DNA from: Ardenticatenaceae bacterium
GTDB lineage: Bacteria > Chloroflexota > Anaerolineae > Promineifilales > Promineifilaceae
Length of the DNA: 64,000 nucleotides
Direction: 5' to 3'
Assembly (NCBI GenBank): GCA_020634455.1
Contig: JACKBQ010000002.1
Coordinates: forward strand, 992,001 to 1,056,000
How positions within the stretch are numbered: position 1 is the stretch's first letter; each line of letters starts with the position of its first letter. Made by a program: the position numbers and the translations under genes. Shown here piece by piece: positions 34,374 to 43,556 of this stretch. The notes beneath the pieces were generated by a model that did no database searches, was not told where the DNA came from, and saw only the letters and a list, made by a program, of their open reading frames with translations.

Positions 34374-35552
34374 TTACTTTGTGTGAACAAGAAATGTGGG
34401 GAGGAGACCGTGATTTGATATTTGGGTGAACTCGCCGCTGGCAATTTCCAGCAGCCAGACGCTGGGAGGCTGGTCTGGGGTGCTGCTGTTGTATTGTTGG
34501 AAGAGAAGGAAACGGCCGTCTGGTGACCAGGTTGGGGGACCAAAATAGGTGGCAATATCGTCCGTCAGGGCGTGGGCTTCAGACCCGTCGGCGCGCATGA
34601 GCCAGAGCTGGCGACCGGTGTTGGTAACCGCCAACCGGCGGCCAAAAGCAATCCAGTTGCCACCTGGTGACCAGGCGGCATTGCCGTCATTAAATGCGCC
34701 ATCTTCACTGAGTAGCTGAAAGGATGTCTCGGTGCCGGTGGGGTCTAGCGTGGCCAGGTAGAGGCTGATGGCGATGGAAAAATCGTGGCTGTGTTGATCG
34801 TGGTTGTCGTCGTCTTCACCGTGAAAAACAACCGCGCGCCTGTTTTGGTAGAGCAGCTGGTTTTGGAATGGATGCCAGGCAACGGCCGTTCCCAAATCGC
34901 TGGCAAAAACGAGGGAACGGCCGTCTGTAAAGTTGTACAGCCGCAATCCCTCATCTGGCGACGCGGCAAAGGCCACCCAGCTGCCGTCTGGGGAGAAACT
35001 GGCGCTGCTGCCCACAGCGGTTTCTTTTTCCAGCAGGAGGCGCGTTTCGCCAGTTTGTGTATCCAGCCACCACAGTTGCGGGCGGCTAAAGTTGGGTGGT
35101 TCGCGCCGTTCATACAGCAGGCGACGGCCGTCCGGGTGCCAGACCGGTTGGGCACATTCGGCGATTTCGCAGGTAATCAGCGTTTCTGGCGTGCCGGGGG
35201 CGAGGTTGTTGTTCAGGGGCAAGCGCTTGAGCTGGCTGCTGCCATCGGGCAGGCTGGTGGCGTAAACAATTTGGCTGCCATCGGGTGAAGCGGCGTAGTT
35301 GAGGAGAACGGCCGTTTCTTGCGTAAGCTGCGTTGCTTGCCAGTTGGGGGCCGTGGCGATGAAGAGTTGCAGTTGGCCAGCTTCATCTTCTGCCAGATAC
35401 AGCACCGGAGGAAGCTGGTTGGCGGCGGGTATTGGCCGCAACAAAGCGTAAGACGCCCCCAAAAAGGAGAGCAGCATCAGCAGCAACAGACCGATTTGCC
35501 AGCGAGGGGTTTTGGTAGCGGGGCGGGTTGGCTGGGAAAATTGGTGGTTCAT
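34374..35552 (-). CDS. TolB-like beta-propeller protein (PD40 repeats), second of a tandem pair
   Basis: 392 residues: one N-terminal membrane anchor (about 20-40), then a WD40-like/PD40 propeller. Recurrent blades read S-P-D-G-S-x-I/W-V-x-Y/F-A (for example AASPDGSQIVYAT, SFSPDGSWVAFAA, WSPDGRFLLFQQ). A His/Asp-rich loop (EDDDNHDQHSHD) may bind metal. It is homologous to the preceding gene (35549-36652), with equal blade motifs and a four-base overlap, so the pair arose by tandem duplication. It probably lies outside the membrane; function unknown. Confidence 0.85.
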   Translation of the reverse strand: MNHQFSQPTRPATKTPRWQIGLLLLMLLSFLGASYALLRPIPAANQLPPVLYLAEDEAGQLQLFIATAPNWQATQLTQETAVLLNYAASPDGSQIVYATSLPDGSSQLKRLPLNNNLAPGTPETLITCEIAECAQPVWHPDGRRLLYERREPPNFSRPQLWWLDTQTGETRLLLEKETAVGSSASFSPDGSWVAFAASPDEGLRLYNFTDGRSLVFASDLGTAVAWHPFQNQLLYQNRRAVVFHGEDDDNHDQHSHDFSIAISLYLATLDPTGTETSFQLLSEDGAFNDGNAAWSPGGNWIAFGRRLAVTNTGRQLWLMRADGSEAHALTDDIATYFGPPTWSPDGRFLLFQQYNSSTPDQPPSVWLLEIASGEFTQISNHGLLPTFLVHTK

Positions 35553-36652
35553 GGCAGCCAGGCGGGTAAGGTGCCGGGTGAGGCGATTTGCGTGCGCTCC
35601 CCAGTAGTAATTTCTATCAGCCAGACGGTGGGTTTGGCGTACAGTTCTTCCAAATTATATTGTTGGTAGAGCAGGAAACGGCCGTCTGGTGACCAGGAAA
35701 TCTCGCCATGATGAATTTGCGGATCGTCCGTGAGCGCTTTTGCCTCCGAGCCATCGTCCCGCATGAGCCAGAGCTGCCGACCCATCGGCGTGCGGGGCAG
35801 CTTGCGGGCCAGCGCGATCCAGTCGCCATCTGGTGACCAGGCAGGCGAGCTGTCATCCACGCCTTCTACTTCGGCGATGGGCTGGCTGAGGGTGGTGGTC
35901 GTTTCATTGGACAATTCCAGGCTTAGCAGCTCGACGCTCCAGCTGACGCTGTCGGTGTTGATGTCCGTGATGAGCACCCGGTCGCTTTGGGGCTGCCAGA
36001 CGGCCGGGGAACCCATCTGGTTAGGGATGAGCCTGTTGGAGCCATCGGCCAGGTTGTACAGCTGAATGCCCTGGTCCAGCGGCGAGACAAAGCTGAGCCA
36101 TTGCCCATCTTTGGAGACGCGCGGGTACAGCCCCAGCATCTGGTTATTTTGGAAGACCGGCACGGTTTCCCCTGTTGCCACATCTAGCCACCAAAGGCGC
36201 GGGTTGCCGGGCGGGGCACCGGGGGTGGGAATGTTGCGCCGTTCGTAGATGAGGCGATGGCCGTCTGGCAGCCATTGCGCCTGGGAACAGGCGGCATCGG
36301 GGCAGGCGAGCAGCTCGCGGTTGCTGCTGCCGTCGCGGTTGATGAGCCACAGATCGGCCGCACCGCCGTCGCGCAAAATGGCGTAGGCAATCTGACGGCC
36401 GTCTGGGGAGACGGCAAAGTCGAGCACGTCGGCGTCGGTGTTGGTGAGGGGGGCGGTGGTGATGGTTTCGCCGTCAAACGTGGCCAGGTACAGCTGGTCA
36501 GCGGCTTCATCGTCCCAGCTGATGTAAAGGATGCGTGGTTCGCCAGCGGAACTGGCTGTCGCTTGGGGACTGAGGAGGATAACGGCCGTAATCAACCCAG
36601 CCAGCAGGGCCAGGATGGAAAGGACGATTTGGTCGAAGCGGGTGAAAGGCAT
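35549..36652 (-). CDS. TolB-like beta-propeller protein (PD40 repeats), first of a tandem pair
   Basis: 367 residues with an N-terminal membrane helix (about 7-31) and PD40 blades such as AVSPDGRQIAYAI, AWSPDGDWIALAR and SWSPDGRFLLYQQ. The blade WLPDGHRLIYERR matches WHPDGRRLLYERR in the following gene, which marks them as paralogues. The start lies four bases after the stop of the TIGR03943 gene, so it belongs to the permease operon. No catalytic residues are seen; propellers of this type usually bind proteins or ligands. Confidence 0.85.
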   Translation of the reverse strand: MPFTRFDQIVLSILALLAGLITAVILLSPQATASSAGEPRILYISWDDEAADQLYLATFDGETITTAPLTNTDADVLDFAVSPDGRQIAYAILRDGGAADLWLINRDGSSNRELLACPDAACSQAQWLPDGHRLIYERRNIPTPGAPPGNPRLWWLDVATGETVPVFQNNQMLGLYPRVSKDGQWLSFVSPLDQGIQLYNLADGSNRLIPNQMGSPAVWQPQSDRVLITDINTDSVSWSVELLSLELSNETTTTLSQPIAEVEGVDDSSPAWSPDGDWIALARKLPRTPMGRQLWLMRDDGSEAKALTDDPQIHHGEISWSPDGRFLLYQQYNLEELYAKPTVWLIEITTGERTQIASPGTLPAWLP

Positions 36653-36656
36653 GGTT

Positions 36657-37394
36657 TTACTGATAAAGGTACGGTTGCTTGGGCGTCTCGGTTGGTATCA
36701 CGCTTTCAGCCACGAGGACAGGCATCTGCACGCCGTTGAAGGTGCGGGCCTGGATGGTGCCGCTGACTTCTACCCAACTGTCGGGAGCGAGTACGGCCGT
36801 ATCGGGCCATTCCACAATCAACCCAATCGGCGCGGCGTCGGCCACGCAGCAGCTCACCGTGAAGCGGCTCACCATAAATTGGGTCGCGGCAAAGCGATCA
36901 TCCCGGTAGACAAAGCCAATCACGTGTGCTTCTTCGCCGTTAAAATCGGTGGGATTGCTGCTGCGTTGGAACAAATATTGCCAATCCAGAATATTGCGTT
37001 CGCCTGCGTTGGCAATGATGCTTAGCTCGCTGCCTTCTGGCGCGTTGGCCGACACCAGCGACGCCTCGTTGCCAATATTGATTTCCCGGTTTTGCAGGGC
37101 CGATGCGCCCAGGGGGCGCGGTTCTACCAGCAGCCCCAGCACCACGGGGATGGCCAGCAGCAGCAGTCCAGCCCAGGAAACATCGTGGCTGTGGGCGTGG
37201 TCATCTTCTTGGTTTGCGTGCCGCCTTTGCTGGATGGCGTAAGCGATACCGAGGGCCGTGAGGCCAACGGCCGTTAACAAAATGAGCACATTAAAGCGTG
37301 GATGAATATAAAAACTGAGCGTGCCGTTCAGCAAACGGCTCAACAAAAAAATGCCCAAGGCGATGAGCAAGATGGATTTAATCGTTTGTTTCAT
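36657..37394 (-). CDS. TIGR03943 family membrane protein (YcgQ-like partner of the permease)
   Basis: 245 residues. Two N-terminal helices and a third near residue 80 are separated by a His-rich loop EDDHAHSHD that could bind a metal. The soluble second half has the TIGR03943 core, ending with RFTVSCCVADAAPIGLIVEW, where the paired cysteines are diagnostic. In Firmicutes and Actinobacteria this family is encoded next to the UPF0718 permease (B. subtilis YcgQ/YcgR). Here the two are separated by a lipoprotein gene whose end overlaps this start by 17 bases. Role unknown, perhaps metal or metalloid handling. Confidence 0.88.
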   Translation of the reverse strand: MKQTIKSILLIALGIFLLSRLLNGTLSFYIHPRFNVLILLTAVGLTALGIAYAIQQRRHANQEDDHAHSHDVSWAGLLLLAIPVVLGLLVEPRPLGASALQNREINIGNEASLVSANAPEGSELSIIANAGERNILDWQYLFQRSSNPTDFNGEEAHVIGFVYRDDRFAATQFMVSRFTVSCCVADAAPIGLIVEWPDTAVLAPDSWVEVSGTIQARTFNGVQMPVLVAESVIPTETPKQPYLYQ

Positions 37395-38676
37395 AGTTTT
37401 TTAGCCTGCATTCTTGTTCGCCAGGAAAAGTAAAGGGTGAACTTAAAGCTTCCAGTAATCCATTTAGATTGACATCACCCCAGTATTCGGCACTGTTGTT
37501 TGCTCCGTTAAGCAAGTAATAGCCTTCCGGGCTGCCAAAGAAGAAGGTATCAATATTTCCTGCGGCACGGGGAAGGGAGAACCAACCGCCTGGGGCTTCT
37601 TGCTGCGAAAATGTGCGAAGCAATGCCTTGTTTTCTACATCTACCCAGTTGATTTCTGACTCCGAACCTGAAGCATTATCCCCTGTAAAAACGAGCCGCT
37701 CTTCAGTGGCATCCCACCAAATGTTGTAAATTGTTCTGAGTTGAGCAGGCTTTATTTGAGCTGATTCGCCTGTTTCAATATCAACTATCGCCAGCCACGC
37801 ACCTGATGTGGTTTTAGGGATTGCCCCGTACGCAATTTGCGTATTGTCTGGTTTCCAAACGATAGGGTAAATGGTTTCAATTGCCGCTGTATGGAAAGTC
37901 AGCTGCTGGCGGTTCTCACCATTTGGGGCTGAGCGATACAGTTGCGGAATTCCTGCATCGTCATAGTCGCTAAAGGCGATCCACGTGCCATCAGGTGACC
38001 ATGTAGCAAAGGCGTGGGCCCCGCCATTTTGGGTTAGCGGGATCGGCTCAGAGGGGGAAGTCAGATTAAATGATGCCAAATTGACAAATTCAGCGCTGTC
38101 AATGGTTTCTTCTCCGGAAAATGAAGGCACAATCAGCCAGTTTTTATCAGGTGAGAGCCTGGCTCCGCCAAAGCTCCATGATTCCCAGCCACGCTCTTCT
38201 AGCAGAGGAACTTCCCAGACGGCATTCCCTTCTAAATCAAGCAACCGTCCTCTTACAAAAAGAAGGCAGCCGTCTTCAAACCACTGCAATTCAAGAGGAT
38301 AGTTGAGCAACTCATTTTTGATTTCGCGTAAATGGCCTGTATCTAAGTCAAGCAGAGCAATATAGAACTGATCATTGCCATTTATGCGGAAGGCAATCAG
38401 TGGACCGTTCAGATCGGTTGAAGTAGATGTGGGCAGGGAAGTTGGCATTGCTATCGCTGTAGGTGTGATAGTAGGAACAAGGGTTGGCGATTTAGGTGAG
38501 GGAGTTGGTACGGCCGTTTGCGTTGGAAATTGTGTTGCTTCAATAGGGGCATCACTTTTTTCGTCAGAGCTTAGAGAAACTGGCGTAATCGTTTCGCTTT
38601 GCGTCTGTTGAACCGTGCAGCTAGTACTCAAGAAAATTATCAGGATGAAAAAGTCAAAACGTTTCATTTTCACCAT
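37378..38676 (-). CDS. Lipoprotein-like TolB/PD40 propeller protein inserted between permease and TIGR03943 genes
   Basis: 432 residues (or 429 from the ATG at 38667). A signal sequence ending FLSTSC suggests a lipoprotein with Cys20, though the -3 residue is not the usual Leu. A T/P-rich linker of about 60 residues follows, and then PD40 blades (RLSPDKNWLIVPS, TWSPDGTWIAFSDYD, WKPDNTQIAYGA). It overlaps the permease stop by seven bases and the TIGR03943 start by 17 bases, so it is translationally coupled. Base composition seems lower in G+C than the neighbours. Function unknown. Confidence 0.82.
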   Translation of the reverse strand: MVKMKRFDFFILIIFLSTSCTVQQTQSETITPVSLSSDEKSDAPIEATQFPTQTAVPTPSPKSPTLVPTITPTAIAMPTSLPTSTSTDLNGPLIAFRINGNDQFYIALLDLDTGHLREIKNELLNYPLELQWFEDGCLLFVRGRLLDLEGNAVWEVPLLEERGWESWSFGGARLSPDKNWLIVPSFSGEETIDSAEFVNLASFNLTSPSEPIPLTQNGGAHAFATWSPDGTWIAFSDYDDAGIPQLYRSAPNGENRQQLTFHTAAIETIYPIVWKPDNTQIAYGAIPKTTSGAWLAIVDIETGESAQIKPAQLRTIYNIWWDATEERLVFTGDNASGSESEINWVDVENKALLRTFSQQEAPGGWFSLPRAAGNIDTFFFGSPEGYYLLNGANNSAEYWGDVNLNGLLEALSSPFTFPGEQECRLKNYETND

Positions 38677-39722
38677 CCCAAGTTTAGGTTAATGAAAACG
38701 GTAATCAGCATCGTTAGCAGCAGCGGCAGCAGGATGAGATAAAGCACCACGCGCCGCCGAAAGACGCCCAGGAACATGAGCGCGCTTTTAATGTCCACCA
38801 TCGGGCCAAACACCAGAAAGCTGAGGATGGAGCCCGTGGTGAAGGTGTTGACGAAGGAAAGCGCCAGAAAGGCGTCTACGGTGGAGCAGATGGAAAGCAC
38901 AAAGGCCAGCACCATCATCGCCACCACCGAGGTGACGGGGCCGCTGCCAAAGGCAATTAGCGTGGCCTGGGGCACAAAGGTTTGCATCGTGGCCGCCAGC
39001 ATGGAACCGATGATGAGGTAGCGCACCATGTCAATAAAGTCGTCTCCGGCGATGGTGAACGCCTGCCAGAACCGTTGGATACGGCCGTTTCCCACCCCCA
39101 TCGCAAAATGATCATGCGCATGCCCCTCGTCTGCTTGTGGCAAAATAATCTCCTGTGGTGGGGCAAATTGGAAGATTAGCCCTACCGTGAAGGCAATGAG
39201 GATGCTGAAGGCAAAACGGCCGACCAGCACCGGTCCCCAACCAAACGCCACGTAGGTGCTTACCAACACCACCGGGTTAATCACCGGGGCGCTGAGCAAA
39301 AAGGCAATGCCCACGGAGACGGGCAGCCCTTTTTGGTACAGCCGTCGGGTCACCGGCACCACGCCGCATTCGCACACGGGGAAGGCAAAACCGAGCATCG
39401 CGCCAACAAAGGCGGCGGGTACGGCCCGCTGGGGCACAAAGCGGGCCAACGATCCCTTGTCTACAAACACGTCAATCAGCCCGGAAACGAGCGACCCGGC
39501 CAGCAAAAAGGGCACCGCTTCAATAAAAATGCCCAAAAAGATGGTGACAAAGGTTTGAAATTTCTCAGTCAGATTGGTGGGGATCAGGTTGGGAAACAGG
39601 CCGATGAGCAGGAGTAGCACCAGGATAAAGCCTAAAAGACGGCCGTAATTTCTGGCGGAAACGGCCGTTTTGGGCTCTTCTTTTGGCAGGCTGGCTGCGG
39701 GTTTCTCCTCAATTTGCGCCAT
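38670..39722 (-). CDS. UPF0718/ArsP-type permease (YcgR-like)
   Basis: 350 residues from the ATG at 39722; the frame extends six codons further. About eight to ten membrane helices in two halves. The first carries FPVCECGVVPVTRRL, with the CxCG motif of the DUF318/ArsP_1 permeases; the second has LSICSTVDAFLALSF. A His-rich loop DEGHAHDHFAMG links the halves. Relatives export organoarsenicals (ArsP) or pair with TIGR03943 proteins (YcgR). First gene of the five-gene operon ending at 34374, 83 bases downstream of phoU on the same strand. Confidence 0.9.
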   Translation of the reverse strand: MAQIEEKPAASLPKEEPKTAVSARNYGRLLGFILVLLLLIGLFPNLIPTNLTEKFQTFVTIFLGIFIEAVPFLLAGSLVSGLIDVFVDKGSLARFVPQRAVPAAFVGAMLGFAFPVCECGVVPVTRRLYQKGLPVSVGIAFLLSAPVINPVVLVSTYVAFGWGPVLVGRFAFSILIAFTVGLIFQFAPPQEIILPQADEGHAHDHFAMGVGNGRIQRFWQAFTIAGDDFIDMVRYLIIGSMLAATMQTFVPQATLIAFGSGPVTSVVAMMVLAFVLSICSTVDAFLALSFVNTFTTGSILSFLVFGPMVDIKSALMFLGVFRRRVVLYLILLPLLLTMLITVFINLNLGW

Positions 39723-39805
39723 GCCTGGGATGATAGACAAATATCGGGCAGCGTCAACGCCACTGCCCGATAAGCAAGCAGAAACTCAGCAATTTATTAC
39801 GAACG

Positions 39806-40486
39806 CTACTTTTGGAAGGATCGTAGCAGCTCTTTGCCTTGCTTGTACTCACCCGTTGCCAGGTAAATGATCCATTCACACATATTCGTTACCCGGTCGG
39901 CGGCACGTTCCAGATTGTGGCCCGCCCACTCCAGGCGCTGGGCCAGCTCAAACGATTCCGGATTGTCTGCCATATAGCCCACAACCGCCCGGTACGTTTT
40001 GTTGTACAGCTTGTCAACGGCATCGTCGCTAAGGATGGTTTCGTAGGCCAGGTTGGCGTTCCGTTCCGTGTAAGCGTCCAGCGAGCGGTGGAGCATAGTG
40101 CGTGCTTTTTCGGCCATTTGGGGCAAATGTTGAGCCAGTTCGATGGGAACGGCCGTTTCCCCAATCATCAAGCTGATATTGCCAATACCTTTTACATAGT
40201 CGTGAATGCGCTCCAGCTCACCCGCAATCTCCAGCGTCGCGGCAATCAGGCGCAAATCACCAGCGATGGGCTGCTGCGTGGCAATGATGCCAAACGCCTC
40301 ATGCCCAATGTCAATGCGCCGCTGGTTGAACCATTTGTCAGCCTGCACCAGCCGCTCCGACGCATTTAAATCTCGCCGCGTCAGCGCCTCCACCGCCTTG
40401 AGCAGATTTTCTTCAACCTCACTGCCCATCCGCAAAATTTCATCTTGCAAATGGCGCAGTTCCTTTGCGAAGGTTTCTCTTAACAT
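39806..40486 (-). CDS. phoU: Phosphate-signalling regulator PhoU
   Basis: 226 residues in two PhoU domains of three helices each. Metal-site residues fit the E/DxxxD pattern in RIDIGHEAFGIIATQQPIAGDLR and in RLEWAGHNLERAADRVTNMCEW. PhoU restrains the PhoR kinase and Pst transport when phosphate is plentiful. It is the last gene of the leftward operon pstS-pstC-pstA-pstB-phoU. The length is normal. Confidence 0.96.
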   Translation of the reverse strand: MLRETFAKELRHLQDEILRMGSEVEENLLKAVEALTRRDLNASERLVQADKWFNQRRIDIGHEAFGIIATQQPIAGDLRLIAATLEIAGELERIHDYVKGIGNISLMIGETAVPIELAQHLPQMAEKARTMLHRSLDAYTERNANLAYETILSDDAVDKLYNKTYRAVVGYMADNPESFELAQRLEWAGHNLERAADRVTNMCEWIIYLATGEYKQGKELLRSFQK

Positions 40487-40512
40487 CTTAATTTCCCTTA
40501 TTGCCTGTACTA

Positions 40513-40547
40513 AAGTCGGTTATCGGTGGCCAGTGGCCACTGGTCAC
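40513..40547. repeat. Short dispersed repeat (GTCGGTTATCGGTGGCC)
   Basis: A fragment of the TTATCGGT repeat family beside a hairpin GTGGCCAGTGGCCAC, in the spacer between pstB and phoU. Full copies lie at 26972-27037 and 52613-52707. Confidence 0.5.
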
Positions 40548-40552
40548 TAGAA

Positions 40553-41347
40553 TTAGCCAAAGCGACCCGTAATATATTGTTCCGTCAACTCGTTTTTAGG
40601 ATTGGTAAACAGCCCATTGGTGTCTCGATACTCCACCAGATATCCGGCTCGATCTTCATCCATGTTGAAAAAAGCGGTGAAATCGGAGGCGCGCGCAGCT
40701 TGCTGCATGTTGTGTGTGACGATGATGATGGTGTACCGCTTCTTCAAATCCTGAATCAGCTCTTCAATGCGCAAAGTGGCTACCGGGTCAAGGGCTGACG
40801 TTGGTTCATCCATCAAAATGATGTCTGGCTTTACGGCGATGGTGCGGGCAATGCACAGACGCTGCTGCTGTCCGCCGGAGAGCGAATACCCACTCTCATT
40901 CAGCTTGTCTTTCACCTCATTCCATAAGGCGGCCTGTTGCAGCGAACTTTCCACCAACTCATCCATATCACCCTTGTAGCCATTGATGCGTGCGCCCCAG
41001 GCGACGTTTTCATAGATGGATTTGGGGAATGGGTTTGGTTTTTGGAATACCATGCCGATGCGACGACGAATTTCAACCGGATCGATGTCGGGGTTGTAGA
41101 TGTTGTTGCCCAGGTAAAGAATTTCACCCTCAACGCGGGCGGTAGCGACCAGATCATTCATGCGGTTGAATGACCTCAGCACGGTGCTTTTCCCACAGCC
41201 GGAAGGTCCGATAAAAGCTGTGATGGCGTGGCGTTTTATTTTTAGTGAGATGTCTTTGACGGCGCGGAAGCTGCCGTAATAAACGTGCATGTTTTGGGCT
41301 TCAACGGCCAGATTGCCGTTGGCGAACCCGTTGGGATTTAATGTCAT
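40553..41347 (-). CDS. pstB: Phosphate ABC transporter ATPase, canonical
   Basis: 264 residues from ATG 41347, one base after the pstA stop. All ATPase motifs are canonical: Walker A GPSGCGKST, Q-loop MVFQKPNPFP, signature YSLSGGQQQRL, Walker B IILMDEPTSALDP and H-loop VTHNMQQ. It should form a homodimer with two working sites and drive PstC/PstA of this operon. It serves as the reference for the two aberrant ATPases at 49676-51231. Confidence 0.97.
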   Translation of the reverse strand: MTLNPNGFANGNLAVEAQNMHVYYGSFRAVKDISLKIKRHAITAFIGPSGCGKSTVLRSFNRMNDLVATARVEGEILYLGNNIYNPDIDPVEIRRRIGMVFQKPNPFPKSIYENVAWGARINGYKGDMDELVESSLQQAALWNEVKDKLNESGYSLSGGQQQRLCIARTIAVKPDIILMDEPTSALDPVATLRIEELIQDLKKRYTIIIVTHNMQQAARASDFTAFFNMDEDRAGYLVEYRDTNGLFTNPKNELTEQYITGRFG

Positions 41348-41348
41348 G

Positions 41349-43556
41349 TTAGGCTCTCCTTGCATAGCGGTTACGGAGTAAGATGGCGGAAGCGTTCAGG
41401 CTGATGAGCATGATCAGCAACACCAGAATGGCGGCTGCGGCAATGTTGCGGAACTCAGCCTGCGGCCGGGCGGTCCATTGGTAAATTTGAATGGGCAGCG
41501 TGGTAAATTTGGAAAATGGCCCATCGGGATCCACAAAGATGAGGGTGGATGCGCCAACCACGACCAGCGGTGCAGTCTCCCCAATGGCGCGGGAGACCGC
41601 CAAAATGGTGCCGGTGAGAATGCCGGGCAGGGCGCTGGGCAGCACATGGGCCCAGATGGTTTGCCATTTGGTTGCGCCCAGAGCCATGCCAGCCTGCCGC
41701 AGCGAATTGGGAACGGCCCGAATCGCTTCCTGAGAGGCAATGATGATGACGGGCAGGATGAGCAGACCCAGGGTTAAACCGGCGGAGAGGATGGTACGGC
41801 CGTTTGCCGTTGTCCCATCCCCAATACCAAACATTGCTCCACTGGTGAACGGTTCCAGTGACCGCACAAAAATTGCCAGCCCTAACATGCCGTAGATGAT
41901 GGAGGGGACCCCCGCCAGATTGTTGATGTTGGTTTGGATAATCCGGTTCAGACGGTTATCGGCCGCGTACTCTTCCAGGTAAATGGCGGCACCCACGCCG
42001 ATGGGGAACGAAAAGAGAATGGTAATCCCCACCACCCAGAGTGATCCCAAAACGGCCGTACGCACCCCCGCAAACTCTGGCGTACTCGATTGTGGACTTA
42101 CCAGAAAATCGGCCGTGAGCCAGGAGCGGAAGGAGAGTTCAGCGTTGGGATACTTTTCAGCCGCTTCGGCCTCGATGGCGCTGCGGGCAAAGAGCGAATC
42201 TACCAGTGAATAGGCGGCGACCACGTCTGGGGCCACCACTTCCTGCACGATGAGATCATAGACGTTGGACTGATCGCGGGCGGGCAGGGTGCAGCCTTCA
42301 GCGGGCTCTTCACTGGCGCACACTTCGGCAAACAGCGCCGGGTCTTCAAAGACAAAAGAATCATCGAAGAAGCGCTGTTCCCGCTCCAAACGGCGGCCCA
42401 GCCCGACTGAAATATTGGCAGCCAGAATGTCTACCAGAGTTTCCTTGGGCATATCTGCCAGATCAATGGGAAACACCGTTTGGGTGAAGAAGTCCAGCGT
42501 GCCGCTGTCTGCGCCGGGGATGTAGCGCGCAACGGCCGTTTCCGGCCAACGCGCATCGACATCTGACCAGCTGGTGGCGGTGGTAAACAGTTCACTTAAC
42601 TGCTCCAGGGAGATATCTTCTACAAAGCTGTTGCTGCTGCTGGTGACGATGGTCAGTGCATCAGTACCGACGCGAATTTCGATGGGGCGACGGCCGTTTT
42701 CCCGACACGCTTCATACTCGGCAGGGGTGATTTTTCGGCTGGCAGCGGCAATATCGGCCGTACCCGCTTCACAAAAAGCTTGCAGCCCTGCTGTGCTGCC
42801 CACCGTTTGCAAATTGACGTTGGCGGCAAAGCCAGCGGCCGTAATTTGCTCAGCCATTCGCTGGTTAAGGGGCAAAAGTGTTGAACTGCCGACGATACGC
42901 AAACTACCCGCAATGCCGTCCGGGTTGATGTTGGCCCACTGGCCCGGTTGCAGCGCAAAGCCGCTGGCGCTAACCCAGGCGGCGCGCGCTTCATTCAGGC
43001 TGGCGTCATCGGCCGGGAAGTAGCCGACGCTTTCAATTTCTTCGTTAACGTAGGTGAGGTAATAGTTCAGGAAGATATTGGCGGCCTGGTTTTGGGCCAG
43101 GATATCGGCGGTGGTGTACAGGTACAACGGCCGTATCAGCGCATACTCACCATTGGCTACGGATTCGGCCGTTGGCTGTACGCCATCAACCGCCAGCAGC
43201 TTGAGCAGGTCGCTGTTTTCCTGGTAATAGGCGTAGCCAAAAAAGCCAATGCTGTTGGCGTCATTGGCAATGCCCGCCGCCAGTGCGGTGTCATCTTCAC
43301 TGGTGATGATGTTTTCTGCGGAAAGCAACCGCGCCTCTTCCACCGCCAAAACCAGGCTGTCTGGCTCCACCTTGTTTTGCACGGCGACAATGCCAAACGC
43401 CTGGTTGGTGATGTTGTACAGCAGGGCAATCAGGGCAATGATGCCGATGATGGTGGAAACCTGAAACAAAATTTGCCAGGTGGTGCCCCGGCGATGGCGT
43501 CCCGCAATTTGCTCTTTGACGGCGCTCCCTTCAGGGTAACGGGTGTTGTGGCTCAT
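41349..43556 (-). CDS. pstA: Phosphate ABC transporter permease PstA with an inserted, circularly permuted PstS-like domain
   Basis: 735 residues, far longer than the usual 280-300. TM1 is at about 26-54. Residues about 72-197 match the C-terminal half of a PstS module (SIGFFGYAYYQENSD, GEYALIRPLYLYTT, SVGYFPADDASLNEA). After a short linker, residues about 218-362 match the N-terminal half (LRIVGSSTLLPL, RRPIEIRVGTDAL, YIPGADSGTLDFF). The order is reversed relative to the PstS encoded upstream. From about 365 on it is ordinary PstA: a conserved extracytoplasmic loop (ETLVDILAANIS), then the permease core with GVGAAIYLEEYA and the EAA motif MALGATKWQTIWAHVLP. Start overlaps the pstC stop by four bases (ATGA). 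See findings. Confidence 0.93.
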   Translation of the reverse strand: MSHNTRYPEGSAVKEQIAGRHRRGTTWQILFQVSTIIGIIALIALLYNITNQAFGIVAVQNKVEPDSLVLAVEEARLLSAENIITSEDDTALAAGIANDANSIGFFGYAYYQENSDLLKLLAVDGVQPTAESVANGEYALIRPLYLYTTADILAQNQAANIFLNYYLTYVNEEIESVGYFPADDASLNEARAAWVSASGFALQPGQWANINPDGIAGSLRIVGSSTLLPLNQRMAEQITAAGFAANVNLQTVGSTAGLQAFCEAGTADIAAASRKITPAEYEACRENGRRPIEIRVGTDALTIVTSSSNSFVEDISLEQLSELFTTATSWSDVDARWPETAVARYIPGADSGTLDFFTQTVFPIDLADMPKETLVDILAANISVGLGRRLEREQRFFDDSFVFEDPALFAEVCASEEPAEGCTLPARDQSNVYDLIVQEVVAPDVVAAYSLVDSLFARSAIEAEAAEKYPNAELSFRSWLTADFLVSPQSSTPEFAGVRTAVLGSLWVVGITILFSFPIGVGAAIYLEEYAADNRLNRIIQTNINNLAGVPSIIYGMLGLAIFVRSLEPFTSGAMFGIGDGTTANGRTILSAGLTLGLLILPVIIIASQEAIRAVPNSLRQAGMALGATKWQTIWAHVLPSALPGILTGTILAVSRAIGETAPLVVVGASTLIFVDPDGPFSKFTTLPIQIYQWTARPQAEFRNIAAAAILVLLIMLISLNASAILLRNRYARRA

